From Leptolyngbya sp. FACHB-261 (lineage in GTDB: Bacteria; Cyanobacteriota; Cyanobacteriia; FACHB-261), in the NCBI RefSeq assembly GCF_014696065.1, contig NZ_JACJPL010000018.1, forward strand, positions 434,001 through 498,000: a stretch of 64,000 bases of DNA. Reading direction: 5' to 3'. Under the pieces are notes generated by a model that saw only the letters and a list, made by a program, of their open reading frames with translations, was not told the DNA's origin and made no database searches. Both the position numbers and the translations under genes were made by a program. This document shows, piece by piece, positions 1 to 8,328 of the stretch (the stretch's first letter is position 1; each line of letters opens with the position of its first letter).

Positions 1-2
1 AT

Positions 3-470
3 ATCAGTTTGATTGCTCGACAACTTTATAGCGAACTTTCAGTTGCAGAACTTCAACTTTCGGTGGCCGACGCTTTGACTGAGGCAAGACCAGAAGCTCC
101 CCAGAAATTGGCTCTACGTCGCACCTCACTGGAAGTGATTCTGATGGAGCTGATGGAGAATTCAGTGAAATTTCACCCTCAGCATCAGCCCAGACTAGCC
201 GTTGAGATCACCCCCGTCTCTGATAAACAGGTTCGCTTGAGCGTGAGTGATGACGGGCCGGGCATTCCTTCAGAGCTGCGTGCCCGTATTTGGGAGCCCT
301 TTGTGCAGGTAGAGAAGTATTTTACGGGTCAGGTGCCAGGGCTAGGGCTGGGGCTCGCCACAGTGGCAGAGCTAGTTTGGGCCGCTGGCGGCAACTGTCG
401 CGCTCAATCGGGCTCCCCGTTCTCCGGCCAAGCTGGTCTGACTATCGTCCTGGATCTACCATTGCAATAA
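3..470 (+). CDS. Sensor histidine kinase, C-terminal ATPase part (cut by window edge)
   Basis: This is the HATPase_c (GHKL) end of a two-component sensor kinase. The frame is open to the left edge, so the N-terminal sensor and the phosphoacceptor His lie outside the window. Visible are an N-box-like stretch 'LMELMENSVKFHP', the G1 box 'DDGPGIP' and the G2 box 'GLGLGLATV'. The domain binds ATP and autophosphorylates a His. The TTG at 9 could be read as a start, but a kinase cannot begin here, so I treat the gene as 5'-partial. It lies about 250 bp upstream of another kinase on the same strand; no response regulator is visible between them. The spacer 471-718 shows nothing recognisable. Confidence 0.8.
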   Translation: MSLIARQLYSELSVAELQLSVADALTEARPEAPQKLALRRTSLEVILMELMENSVKFHPQHQPRLAVEITPVSDKQVRLSVSDDGPGIPSELRARIWEPFVQVEKYFTGQVPGLGLGLATVAELVWAAGGNCRAQSGSPFSGQAGLTIVLDLPLQ

Positions 471-718
471 GCTGCAATTAAGATAAGTACCAAGACTGGC
501 AAGCTACATTTGGTACTATTCCTCACGCTATTGGTTTACAAATCTGGATTGAGGCTATAACTGGTTATCCGCCAAGCTGGGATCAGTGTTTTAACACTGA
601 GTTAACTGAGCAGAGGGAACTCAATAGCTTTCCGGAGGGGTGCCAATACCTCACAACCTGACTCTGGATGATGATGCAGGCGATGTAGGTATTGCACGAT
701 TAGCGCTGTGGATTATTG

Positions 719-2884
719 ATGGACAGCAGGAAAGGTGCAGAAAGCAAGCTAATCCGTCGGCCAGGAATTTCTCACCGGGCTGGAGCTGATTTGGAACCTC
801 TAGAGGCTGCGCTCCAGCAAGCAGAGAAGCTGCTGCAGGAGCGAGACACCCAACTTAGGGCTTACTACCAGAACACACCGCTCCCTACCTATACCTGGCA
901 ACGGCAGGGGGATGTTCTAATTCTGACTGACTACAATCGGGCGGCTTTAGAGTTTACAGGGGGAGCCGTTGTCAATTCAATTGGCAAAAAAGCCCATGAA
1001 CTCTATCGAGACACCCCAGAAGTTTTAGAAGCGCTCAACCAATGCTTGACGGAGCGAGTGACGCTAAAGCGAGAGCTGCAATATCGGTTAGCCTCTACTG
1101 ATAGTTCCAAGTGCTTATCAGTAAGCTACATTTTTATACCGCCTGATTCAGTAATTGTGCAGACAGAAGACCTTACTGAACGGACGCGGATAGAAACAGC
1201 TTTAGAGGCAAGCGAACAAAGATTTTGGGCAACTTTTGACCAGGCAGCTGTTGGCATTACACACACTGATGTGAATGGGCGATGGCAATTTGTCAATCAG
1301 AAGCACTGTGAGATTCTTGGGTATACGCGGGAGGAGTTGCTGACTCTGCAGCTAGAGGATATCAGTCACCCTGATGACCTTGAACGCGATCGCCAATATA
1401 CGGCTCAACTCCTGGCCGGTGAGATCTCATCTTTCTCAATGGAGAAACGCTATATCCGCAAAGATGAGGCTCAAATCTGGGCTAACCTAACTGTTTCCTT
1501 AGTACGAGATGTAGTAGGTAATCCTCAGTATTTAGTGGGGATTATTGAAGACATTACACCGCGTATTCTTGCCAAAGCAGAACTGCAAGCGATGTGCGCT
1601 CAGGTTCGAGAACTTAACGCCAATCTTGAGCACCAGGTGCAAGAGCACACCGCTCAAATACAACAGGCGTCTCAGTTTGAAGCGGTTCTCAAGCGAATTA
1701 CGGATGCAGTGCGAGATAGCTTAGACGAAGCTCAAATTTTGCAAACGGCAGTGCGAGAGCTCGGGTTAGCGCTCAACGCCTCTCGTTGTGATACTGGCCT
1801 ATATGACCTTGAGCAAGGGACATCAACCATCTGTTATGAGTACAGCCCTTGTGCTCCATCCTCTATAGGACGGGTGGTCTGGATGAGAGATTTTCCAGCC
1901 GTTTATCCACAGCTCCTTCAAGGTCAATATCTTCAACTTTGTGAGATAGTTCCTAACCCGGTTCGACCCGACCAGACTTTTCTAATTCTGGTTTGTCCGA
2001 TGTCAGACCATCACGGGGTTGTGGGTGATTTGTGGCTGTTTCGGCACCCGAAGCAGGGCTTTCGAGAGCTCGAAATTCGGTTGATGCAACAGGTGGCCAA
2101 TCAATGCGCAATTGCCATTCGTCAGGCTCGCCTTTATCAAGCAGCTCAGGTTCAGGTGGTTGAACTGAAGAAAGTCAATCAGCTCAAAGATGATTTTCTC
2201 GATACGGTTTCCCATGAACTGCGAACCCCAATTGCCAACATGAAAATGGCAATTAAGATGTTGCAGATTGCCAGTTCTGACGAACAACGCCAGCGTTATT
2301 TGCAGATTTTGCAAACAGAATGTAACCGTGAAGCTGACTTGATCAACGAGTTATTGGACCTGCAACGGCTTGAAGCCGGAGCTGAGTTACTGGAGTTAGA
2401 ACCTTTGCATTTGCAGCAGTGGCTGCCACCAGTTGTGGCTCCGTTTCAGGAGCGAGCGACCAGTCGAGAGCAGTGTTTACAGGTCAGGGTTGCTCCAGAT
2501 CTACCCGTGTTGCCAACCAATCCTTCTAGCCTTGAGCGCATTGTGGCTGAGCTTCTCAACAACGCCTGTAAGTACACTCCACCGGGCGGTACGATTACGG
2601 TCAGCGTAGCCCCGAAGCCAAACACTTTAGGCTTGCGTCCTTACTCAGCTAAAGTCGTTGAGCTGAAGGTGGTCAATTCCAGCATGGACATTCCAGCCTC
2701 TGAGCTGGTGCATATCTTTGAGAAGTTCTATCGAATTCCCAGCAGCGATCCCTGGAAGCAGGGGGGAACAGGTTTAGGGCTGGCCCTGGTCAAGAGACTA
2801 GTGGAGCAGATCGGCGGCCAAATCCGAGCCAAAAGTCAAGCCAATGAAACTAGTTTCACCGTCGAGTTGCCATGCGTTAGCTAA
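719..2884 (+). CDS. PAS-PAS-GAF sensor histidine kinase
   Basis: A complete 721-residue sensor kinase with no obvious membrane segment, so probably cytosolic. The order is a short N-terminal coiled coil, a PAS-like domain (about 45-155), a second and clearer PAS with PAC tail (about 165-285), a coiled coil, a GAF domain (about 325-475), HisKA with 'SHELRTPIANMK' (phospho-His near 499), and HATPase_c with N box 'ELLNNACKYTPPGG' and G2 box 'GGTGLGLALVKR'. PAS and GAF domains commonly bind cofactors or small ligands; the signal cannot be told from sequence. I place the start at ATG 719. The TTG at 716 directly abuts it and an in-frame TAG lies at 701. No cognate response regulator is adjacent. 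Confidence 0.93.
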   Translation: MDSRKGAESKLIRRPGISHRAGADLEPLEAALQQAEKLLQERDTQLRAYYQNTPLPTYTWQRQGDVLILTDYNRAALEFTGGAVVNSIGKKAHELYRDTPEVLEALNQCLTERVTLKRELQYRLASTDSSKCLSVSYIFIPPDSVIVQTEDLTERTRIETALEASEQRFWATFDQAAVGITHTDVNGRWQFVNQKHCEILGYTREELLTLQLEDISHPDDLERDRQYTAQLLAGEISSFSMEKRYIRKDEAQIWANLTVSLVRDVVGNPQYLVGIIEDITPRILAKAELQAMCAQVRELNANLEHQVQEHTAQIQQASQFEAVLKRITDAVRDSLDEAQILQTAVRELGLALNASRCDTGLYDLEQGTSTICYEYSPCAPSSIGRVVWMRDFPAVYPQLLQGQYLQLCEIVPNPVRPDQTFLILVCPMSDHHGVVGDLWLFRHPKQGFRELEIRLMQQVANQCAIAIRQARLYQAAQVQVVELKKVNQLKDDFLDTVSHELRTPIANMKMAIKMLQIASSDEQRQRYLQILQTECNREADLINELLDLQRLEAGAELLELEPLHLQQWLPPVVAPFQERATSREQCLQVRVAPDLPVLPTNPSSLERIVAELLNNACKYTPPGGTITVSVAPKPNTLGLRPYSAKVVELKVVNSSMDIPASELVHIFEKFYRIPSSDPWKQGGTGLGLALVKRLVEQIGGQIRAKSQANETSFTVELPCVS

Positions 2885-2950
2885 TCGGAAACCATCAAGG
2901 CTCTAGACCCATCCAACTAGTACCAGCCGTGCGCTTGGACCTGTCTCAAA

Positions 2951-3142
2951 TTACGCCGCAGGATAACCAATTTTCAGCAGGGTCTGACGCAAAGTTTCCT
3001 CTGATTGGCTCGTTTCTACCTGGACTAATTTAGTTTTAGGGTCAGCCTGAACCGTTGCGGCTGGATCAAGCTTTTGAATCGCACTGGTTACAGTTGCAAC
3101 ACAAGCAGAACAGGCTAAATCGGGCACTTTGAGTTGAATCAT
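2951..3142 (-). CDS. HMA-domain heavy-metal-binding protein (CopZ-like)
   Basis: A 63-residue protein consisting of one heavy-metal-associated domain, the ferredoxin-like fold of copper chaperones and of the N-termini of P1B ATPases. The metal-binding loop reads 'VPDLACSACVATV', so the CxxC cysteines are present. The usual Met two residues before the first Cys is replaced by Leu-Ala. The ATG at 3142 gives exactly the standard domain length; longer in-frame readings add a stretch unlike the family. It lies downstream of the cysteine desulfurase on the same strand, with a 113-bp gap, and may be independently expressed. A role in Cu(I) or other soft-metal trafficking is inferred from the family; no metal ATPase is nearby. 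Confidence 0.85.
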   Translation of the reverse strand: MIQLKVPDLACSACVATVTSAIQKLDPAATVQADPKTKLVQVETSQSEETLRQTLLKIGYPAA

Positions 3143-3255
3143 AATTAAGTCATTCACTCTTTTTTGACCTTGTTTCTGATCTTGAAGTTTCCAGGCTGCT
3201 GGAGAGTCAAGAGTTTTTCTGCGCGGGGTTGCAATCCTGTCTACTAACCTGCTTT

Positions 3256-4437
3256 TTAACGCCACGTCATTGCCATTTTGCGCAGCTTTTGTACGGTATC
3301 GACTACTGCAACGGCAACTTGATCAACTTCTTCGGTGGTGTTGAAGCGGCCTAAGCCAAAGCGCAGTGCAGCGTGGGCTTCCTGGTCAGTTCGACCCAAC
3401 GCCTTGAGTACGTGGGAAGGAGCCACTTCAGCTGAGGTGCAGGCAGAACCCGAAGAAAGCGCAACCACTTGGCGCAGCCCGATCAACAGGGCTTCACCAT
3501 CCACCCCACCAAAGCAAACATTGAGGTTACCGGGCAGGCGTTGGCCGGGATGGCCGTTAAGTTTGAGGTCGTCTAGAACCTGGAGTTGCTGCCAAAGCTG
3601 CTCCCGTAAACTAGTGAGCCGAGCAGCTTCACTTTCAAGTTCCAGCATCGCCAGTTCGACCGCTTTGCCTAGGCCAGCAATCTGGGGCACGAACAGAGTG
3701 CCTGAGCGCAAACCGCGTTCGTGACCACCACCATGCATCTGAGGCGCTAGCTTGACCCGTGGATCGCGACGACGCACGTAAAGCGCACCAATACCCTTAG
3801 GTCCATAGACCTTGTGGGCCGTCAACGACATCAAGTCAATGTTCTGAGCTTGCACATCCAGCGGAATTTTGCCGACTGCTTGAGCAGCATCAGTGTGAAA
3901 GAGCACGTTGTGCTGCTTAGCCAAGGCTCCGATTTGCGTTAGTGGCTGCAGAACACCGATTTCGTTATTGGCAGCCATCACTGAAATCAGCACAGTATCG
4001 GGTCGAATTGCTTGCTCTAGGGCCCGTAAATCGATCAGCCCTTGGCTATCAACCCCTAATAAAGTCACCTCAAAACCCAAGCCCTGCAAATAGTGCACAG
4101 GGTCAAGCACGGCATTATGCTCAGTGGTCACACTGATTAAATGACGCCCCTTACTGAGATAAGCCTCCGCCACACCTTTAATCGCCAAATTATTGGCTTC
4201 AGTTGCACCACTGGTGAAGATAATTTCCTCTGGACTGCAATTAATTGCTGCCGCTAGGGTCTCTCTCGCCTGTGTCACAGCCGCTTCCGCCTCCCAGCCG
4301 TAGACATGGGAGCTGCTCGCTGCATTACCAAACGCATGGGTGAAGTAGGGCAACATCACTTCCAACACGCGAGGATCCGTGGGGGTAGTGGCGTGGTGGT
4401 CCAGGTAGATAGGTCGGGACGGCAGAGATGAGCCCAT
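3256..4437 (-). CDS. Cysteine desulfurase, NifS/IscS type
   Basis: A PLP-dependent class V aminotransferase-fold enzyme that removes sulfur from L-cysteine to give alanine and an enzyme persulfide for Fe-S cluster or tRNA thiolation. Visible features are the N-terminal 'IYLDHHATTP', the PLP-His region 'TTEHNA', the Schiff-base lysine in 'SLTAHKVYGPKG', and the mobile catalytic loop 'SSGSACTSAEVAPSHVL' with the active Cys. I start it at ATG 4437 (393 aa), 8 residues before the conserved 'RPIYLDHH'. A GTG at 4509 would add 24 atypical residues. No iscU-, sufE- or nifU-like gene lies beside it, so the acceptor is unknown. Cyanobacteria usually have several paralogues, so I give no symbol. Confidence 0.95.
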   Translation of the reverse strand: MGSSLPSRPIYLDHHATTPTDPRVLEVMLPYFTHAFGNAASSSHVYGWEAEAAVTQARETLAAAINCSPEEIIFTSGATEANNLAIKGVAEAYLSKGRHLISVTTEHNAVLDPVHYLQGLGFEVTLLGVDSQGLIDLRALEQAIRPDTVLISVMAANNEIGVLQPLTQIGALAKQHNVLFHTDAAQAVGKIPLDVQAQNIDLMSLTAHKVYGPKGIGALYVRRRDPRVKLAPQMHGGGHERGLRSGTLFVPQIAGLGKAVELAMLELESEAARLTSLREQLWQQLQVLDDLKLNGHPGQRLPGNLNVCFGGVDGEALLIGLRQVVALSSGSACTSAEVAPSHVLKALGRTDQEAHAALRFGLGRFNTTEEVDQVAVAVVDTVQKLRKMAMTWR

Positions 4438-4719
4438 TTTCACAACGGATTGGTCGATAGAGGGCGCTTCGTTATTGTACTGACCCGGCTCAAGCCACCT
4501 CAGCGTCACTCACGGCTAGCTATTAAAAGCCGTGAGCTAACGAAATTGTGGGCTTGTCAAGTGATCACGTTTAACACTCAAACTAACCAAAATCATTGAC
4601 ATAGAACATGAATCCGGAGGTTATGTCGTTTGGACTACAAATCTTACTGAGGGCAGTTGATAAATGTGTGTCTTGGTGTAGCCCAGAATACGGGCGGATT
4701 TGAGTGAGGAGTGTGAGTT

Positions 4720-6543
4720 GTGAAGGCATTCAGGCATTGTCCACGAATTCTACTGGCTCTCTGCCTCCTGGGGTCAGGTCCATTGGCGCTAGGCAGCCCT
4801 GCCTCGGCTAGCGAGATTGAAACCAGCCAAACTCTGGAGCAACTTAATCAATACAGCCTGGAGGGAACTGGCTCGGCCCTTAGCCCAGTGTCTAACTCAA
4901 CTTCTGAGCTAGTGACAGCGGATACAGAAGCGGCGCAGGTCACCTCAGTGTCTCAGCTTTCCGACGTTAGACCCACCGACTGGGCCTTCCAAGCCCTGCA
5001 GTCGCTGGTCGAGCGCTATGGCGTGATTGCAGGCTATCCCGATGGCACCTTCCGAGGCAACCGCGCCCTCACTCGCTATGAGTTTGCTGCTGGTCTAAAT
5101 GCCGCCTTAGATCGGGTGAATGAGCTGATTGCTGCAGGCTTAGCTGACAAAGTCTCCCGTGAGGATTTGGCGACACTACAACGGCTACAAGAGCAGTTCG
5201 CCGCCGAGCTAGCAACTCTACGCGGTCGGGTAGACAGCCTGGAAGCGCGCACAGCCGAGCTAGAGGCCAATCAGTTCTCCACGACAACCAAGCTCAACGC
5301 CCTAGCCTGGTTTAATTTCACCGGCGCCAGTGCTGATGGGACCATACGCGCAGAGGGCAACGACGCCTTCACAGCGGCGCGGACGCCACCTGATAACCGG
5401 GCAGCCGTTCGACGCATCGACGAAGACCCCAATGTCATCTTCAGTTCACTGGTCTGGCTGACCTTAAACACGTCATTCACCGGCAAAGACAACCTGATCA
5501 CGCAACTTGCCTTCAGTGACGCTGGCCTTGGCTCTCCCGCTAATCTCTACGTCTCTGGGGGGCTGTACAACACCTGGGGTACACCCTTCACCGACCAGAT
5601 CGCCTCGGATGCAGCGGTGGACGACAGACGGGTGATCCTGCGTGAACTGGCCTATGACTTTCCGATCTTCGGCAATGGTCGACTAGTCATTGGCCCCCGG
5701 GTCAACTGGTATCGCTACTTTGACGGCAACCGCTTCACATTCTTCTTGACCGGCGCTGGCAGCTTCAACTCTAGCGGCAGCACTCTGCTCAACACGATTG
5801 ACCGAGGGGCTGGTGCGGTCGCGATCTTGCCCATTGGGGAGCAGTTTGATGTGCGGGTTGGCTATCTGGCGGAGAATAATGAGTTTCTACCCGCCAGTCT
5901 GGGCTATGGTTCTGCCAGCAGAACCGATCAAGGTTTGTTTAGCGGCACGAACACGCTCACCGCTCAACTGACCTACTCGCCCAGCAACAACTTTGGCCTC
6001 AGGCTGATCTACAACCGCCTGAATATTCAACCGATTTTTGGGCAGATCGGTGGCGCAACCGGTGAACCGATCTACGGTCTTGCAGATGGTGGTGCCAATC
6101 CGATTACGGGAGTGGGAATTCCCCTCAACGACTCTAGTGGTCACGCCTTCGCGGTTAGCCTTGACTGGCTAATCACACCGGGCTTCGGCATTTTTGGGCG
6201 CTACACCTATGGCAGTGTCGAGTTAGACCGCGTCGGTTTTGGCAGTCGGGGGCTCAATTCCCAGTCCTACCAAGTTGGTTTGGCCTTCCCCGATCTGTTC
6301 AAGCCAGGAGCACTGGCAGTACTCACAGCGCTGGTGCCCTTCAGCGTGACTCGGGGTCAGGAGTTCTTAGTCTCTGGGTTCGGTGACGGGGGTAAGCAGT
6401 ACGACATTGAGCTTTCTTACTTCCTGCCGCTAACCGACAATATTGCGATCGTGCCGTCCTTCTACGCGATCATCCATCCCAACAATTTCGATAGCAATCC
6501 TGCCGTCTATGTCGGCAACCTGCGAACTCAATTTAGTTTCTGA
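4720..6543 (+). CDS. SLH-domain outer-membrane porin (SomA/OprB family)
   Basis: A 607-residue cyanobacterial porin. It begins with a signal peptide (hydrophobic residues about 8-30, ending 'SPASASE'), then a linker, an SLH domain (about 80-140, with 'DWAFQALQSLVERYGV' and 'ALTRYEFAAGL'), a coiled-coil segment (about 140-190, 'LQRLQEQFAAELATLRG') and a C-terminal beta-barrel ending in aromatic 'FSF' (final Phe), the usual outer-membrane-protein signature. SLH domains anchor to the cell-wall polysaccharide; the barrel conducts ions or small solutes. The start is GTG 4720, preceded by 'GAGGAG'-like purines. The gene stands alone, divergent from the desulfurase, and the 280-bp spacer (4438-4719) probably holds both promoters. 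Confidence 0.93.
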   Translation: MKAFRHCPRILLALCLLGSGPLALGSPASASEIETSQTLEQLNQYSLEGTGSALSPVSNSTSELVTADTEAAQVTSVSQLSDVRPTDWAFQALQSLVERYGVIAGYPDGTFRGNRALTRYEFAAGLNAALDRVNELIAAGLADKVSREDLATLQRLQEQFAAELATLRGRVDSLEARTAELEANQFSTTTKLNALAWFNFTGASADGTIRAEGNDAFTAARTPPDNRAAVRRIDEDPNVIFSSLVWLTLNTSFTGKDNLITQLAFSDAGLGSPANLYVSGGLYNTWGTPFTDQIASDAAVDDRRVILRELAYDFPIFGNGRLVIGPRVNWYRYFDGNRFTFFLTGAGSFNSSGSTLLNTIDRGAGAVAILPIGEQFDVRVGYLAENNEFLPASLGYGSASRTDQGLFSGTNTLTAQLTYSPSNNFGLRLIYNRLNIQPIFGQIGGATGEPIYGLADGGANPITGVGIPLNDSSGHAFAVSLDWLITPGFGIFGRYTYGSVELDRVGFGSRGLNSQSYQVGLAFPDLFKPGALAVLTALVPFSVTRGQEFLVSGFGDGGKQYDIELSYFLPLTDNIAIVPSFYAIIHPNNFDSNPAVYVGNLRTQFSF

Positions 6544-6716
6544 TCGGTTTCTAAAGCTCAATTTTTGAGGGCGAATGCTTAAGTCAAAGCTTGAGAACTA
6601 AGCTCTGAGAACTAAGCCCTTAGAACAGCTTTGAAGGTTTGGAGGTGAGAGAGCCAGGACGAGCGTAGGTCAATGATCTGCGCTCATTTATTTTTCTAGG
6701 TCAACTTTTTTTGAAG

Positions 6717-7283
6717 TCAATTCTTGAGGTCAGTTTTGGAGTCGACGGACACTCCCAGCTCAGTCAAATTCAAGGCATAACCAGCCACCACTAGATAAAC
6801 CTGAGCAGCAACCCGTCCCACACAACGGCTCAGCTCTCCCAGCCGGTCCCGAAAGCGACGGCCCAGCTCATAGGCGGGCACTATCCCCCAACCAGTTTCC
6901 TCTGCTACCAGAATCACCGTTGCCGGACTGGCAGCCAATGCCGCTACCAACTCATCACGGGTCTGCTGCCAAACCAGTTCATCTTCGTCCAAACGATTAG
7001 CCAACCAGGTGCCAAGGGAATCGACCAGCCAGCAGGTTTGGGGCTGGGCTGAGCGCAGCAGTTCGGCAAGGTCATGGGGAGACTCTAGAGTTTGCCAATG
7101 GGGCGGTCGCCGCTGGCGATGCTGCTCTAGACGCGCAGTCCACTCTGGGTCACTGGGGTCAGCTTTAGCCGTAGCAACATAGATGACAGGCTGTCGATTC
7201 TGCTTAGCCCAATGCTCCGCTAGGCGCTCAGCCCACTCACTTTTGCCCGAGCGAGTCGGTCCCGTGACCAGGATGCAGTTCAA
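6717..7283 (-). CDS. cobU: Adenosylcobinamide kinase / guanylyltransferase
   Basis: A 188-residue CobU/CobP family enzyme of late cobalamin assembly. It phosphorylates adenosylcobinamide and then transfers GMP to give AdoCbi-GDP. The P-loop 'VTGPTRSGKSEWAE' opens the protein. 'VIYVATAKADPSDPEW' carries the family A-x-x-x-D-x-E-W pattern, and 'RPPHWQTLE' and 'WLVDSLGTWLANRL' match conserved blocks. Length fits the family. The start is TTG 7283, supported by an AAGGAG sequence about 10 nt upstream. No other cobalamin gene is adjacent and no cobalamin riboswitch is apparent upstream. Confidence 0.93.
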   Translation of the reverse strand: MNCILVTGPTRSGKSEWAERLAEHWAKQNRQPVIYVATAKADPSDPEWTARLEQHRQRRPPHWQTLESPHDLAELLRSAQPQTCWLVDSLGTWLANRLDEDELVWQQTRDELVAALAASPATVILVAEETGWGIVPAYELGRRFRDRLGELSRCVGRVAAQVYLVVAGYALNLTELGVSVDSKTDLKN

Positions 7284-7459
7284 TGCTTCTTAACTCCTTG
7301 CTTTGCAAGTTTCGTATTCCTTCTGCAAATCTGGGTACATTTAATCAAGGATCTAGACAGTGAAATCCCTGATTTTTCATCTTGCTCTAGAAAAGAGCAG
7401 AGCCCCGAGAACTCACTCAGGCAATCCAAGCTCAGAAAACTAAAGGATGGCGACGGCAG

Positions 7460-8212
7460 GTGCTGATCCGAAACCGATCCAGGCAACACGGACTGAAGCG
7501 CATTGAAGTAACTCTTCAACAGCTCGAGGTACGCGAGATCCTCGGGGATTCCTCAGAGCCACCCCTGCGCTCTGCTGCCGTTGAGGAACCTGCCATTGAA
7601 GGAGCGGCGCCTACTGAGGCGATGCTGGCTGAAGTAGCGCTGGTTACAGAGCTGCCCCTGTCGGCCATTGCCACGGCCATTCCCAGCTTCGTCCCTCAGT
7701 CTCAACCGACGATTGCACCCATGCATCTGCAGGACAGCCCTGAGGCCCCTCTGCTGCCTCGCACGTCCTTAGGATCCCTAGCTAAGCGCTCCCGGAATTC
7801 CACCAATCCTCTGCTCGCCGCCAGCTTGATCGAGACACTGCGAGGTCGCGTACTGGCTTGGCAGGCGGAATTAACTCAGCTTGCGCAGCAGGCCCACGCT
7901 TTACACAATGAAGGCCCACTCCTTGATGGTTGGCTAGAATCCTACGAACTGCCAGGGGTGCGGGTAACGGAGCCTCAACTCCAGTCAGATACAAGACCCG
8001 GCTGGCAGCAACGCTACCGGTTGCGTGGCATTGATGAACAGGGCAGAAATTGGTGCCGAGATTGCCCTCCGGATCAAGTGCCATCTGCGAGTCTGGCTAT
8101 TGCCCGTGCGCAGAAGCTACGGCACCTGCTAAGCCGTCAGCACGAACTCGAAGACCGCTTAGCAAACCTAGCCGAGGAATTGATCACCCTGCTAGCGCAG
8201 ACGAGCCAGTAG
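7460..8212 (+). CDS. Hypothetical protein with C-terminal coiled coil
   Basis: A 250-residue protein that I do not recognise. Residues 1-115 are Ala/Pro-rich and probably disordered. Residues about 120-150 and 205-250 are helical and coiled-coil-like ('LLSRQHELEDRLANLAEEL'). Between them lies a compact segment with 'WQQRYRLRGIDEQGRNWCRDCP', which looks like a small beta-rich module. No signal peptide or membrane span. It is divergent from cobU. The only ordinary start codon is GTG 7460, yet the frame is open back to 7391 and that stretch also reads like protein, so the true N-terminus is uncertain. Confidence 0.7.
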   Translation: MLIRNRSRQHGLKRIEVTLQQLEVREILGDSSEPPLRSAAVEEPAIEGAAPTEAMLAEVALVTELPLSAIATAIPSFVPQSQPTIAPMHLQDSPEAPLLPRTSLGSLAKRSRNSTNPLLAASLIETLRGRVLAWQAELTQLAQQAHALHNEGPLLDGWLESYELPGVRVTEPQLQSDTRPGWQQRYRLRGIDEQGRNWCRDCPPDQVPSASLAIARAQKLRHLLSRQHELEDRLANLAEELITLLAQTSQ

Positions 8213-8328
8213 GATCAGCCAGCTAGGACGGGCCAGAGGGCTGTTTGCTGGGGATAAACCACACGTAAATCCTAGGGACAAACCCGAGAGGTATTGGGCA
8301 GAGCTACGGGCTGGCATAAGCTTAGAGC

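Noticed and set aside
7447-7504. ATG at 7447 as a start for the hypothetical protein
   Set aside because: It lies in another frame and stops after 19 codons.
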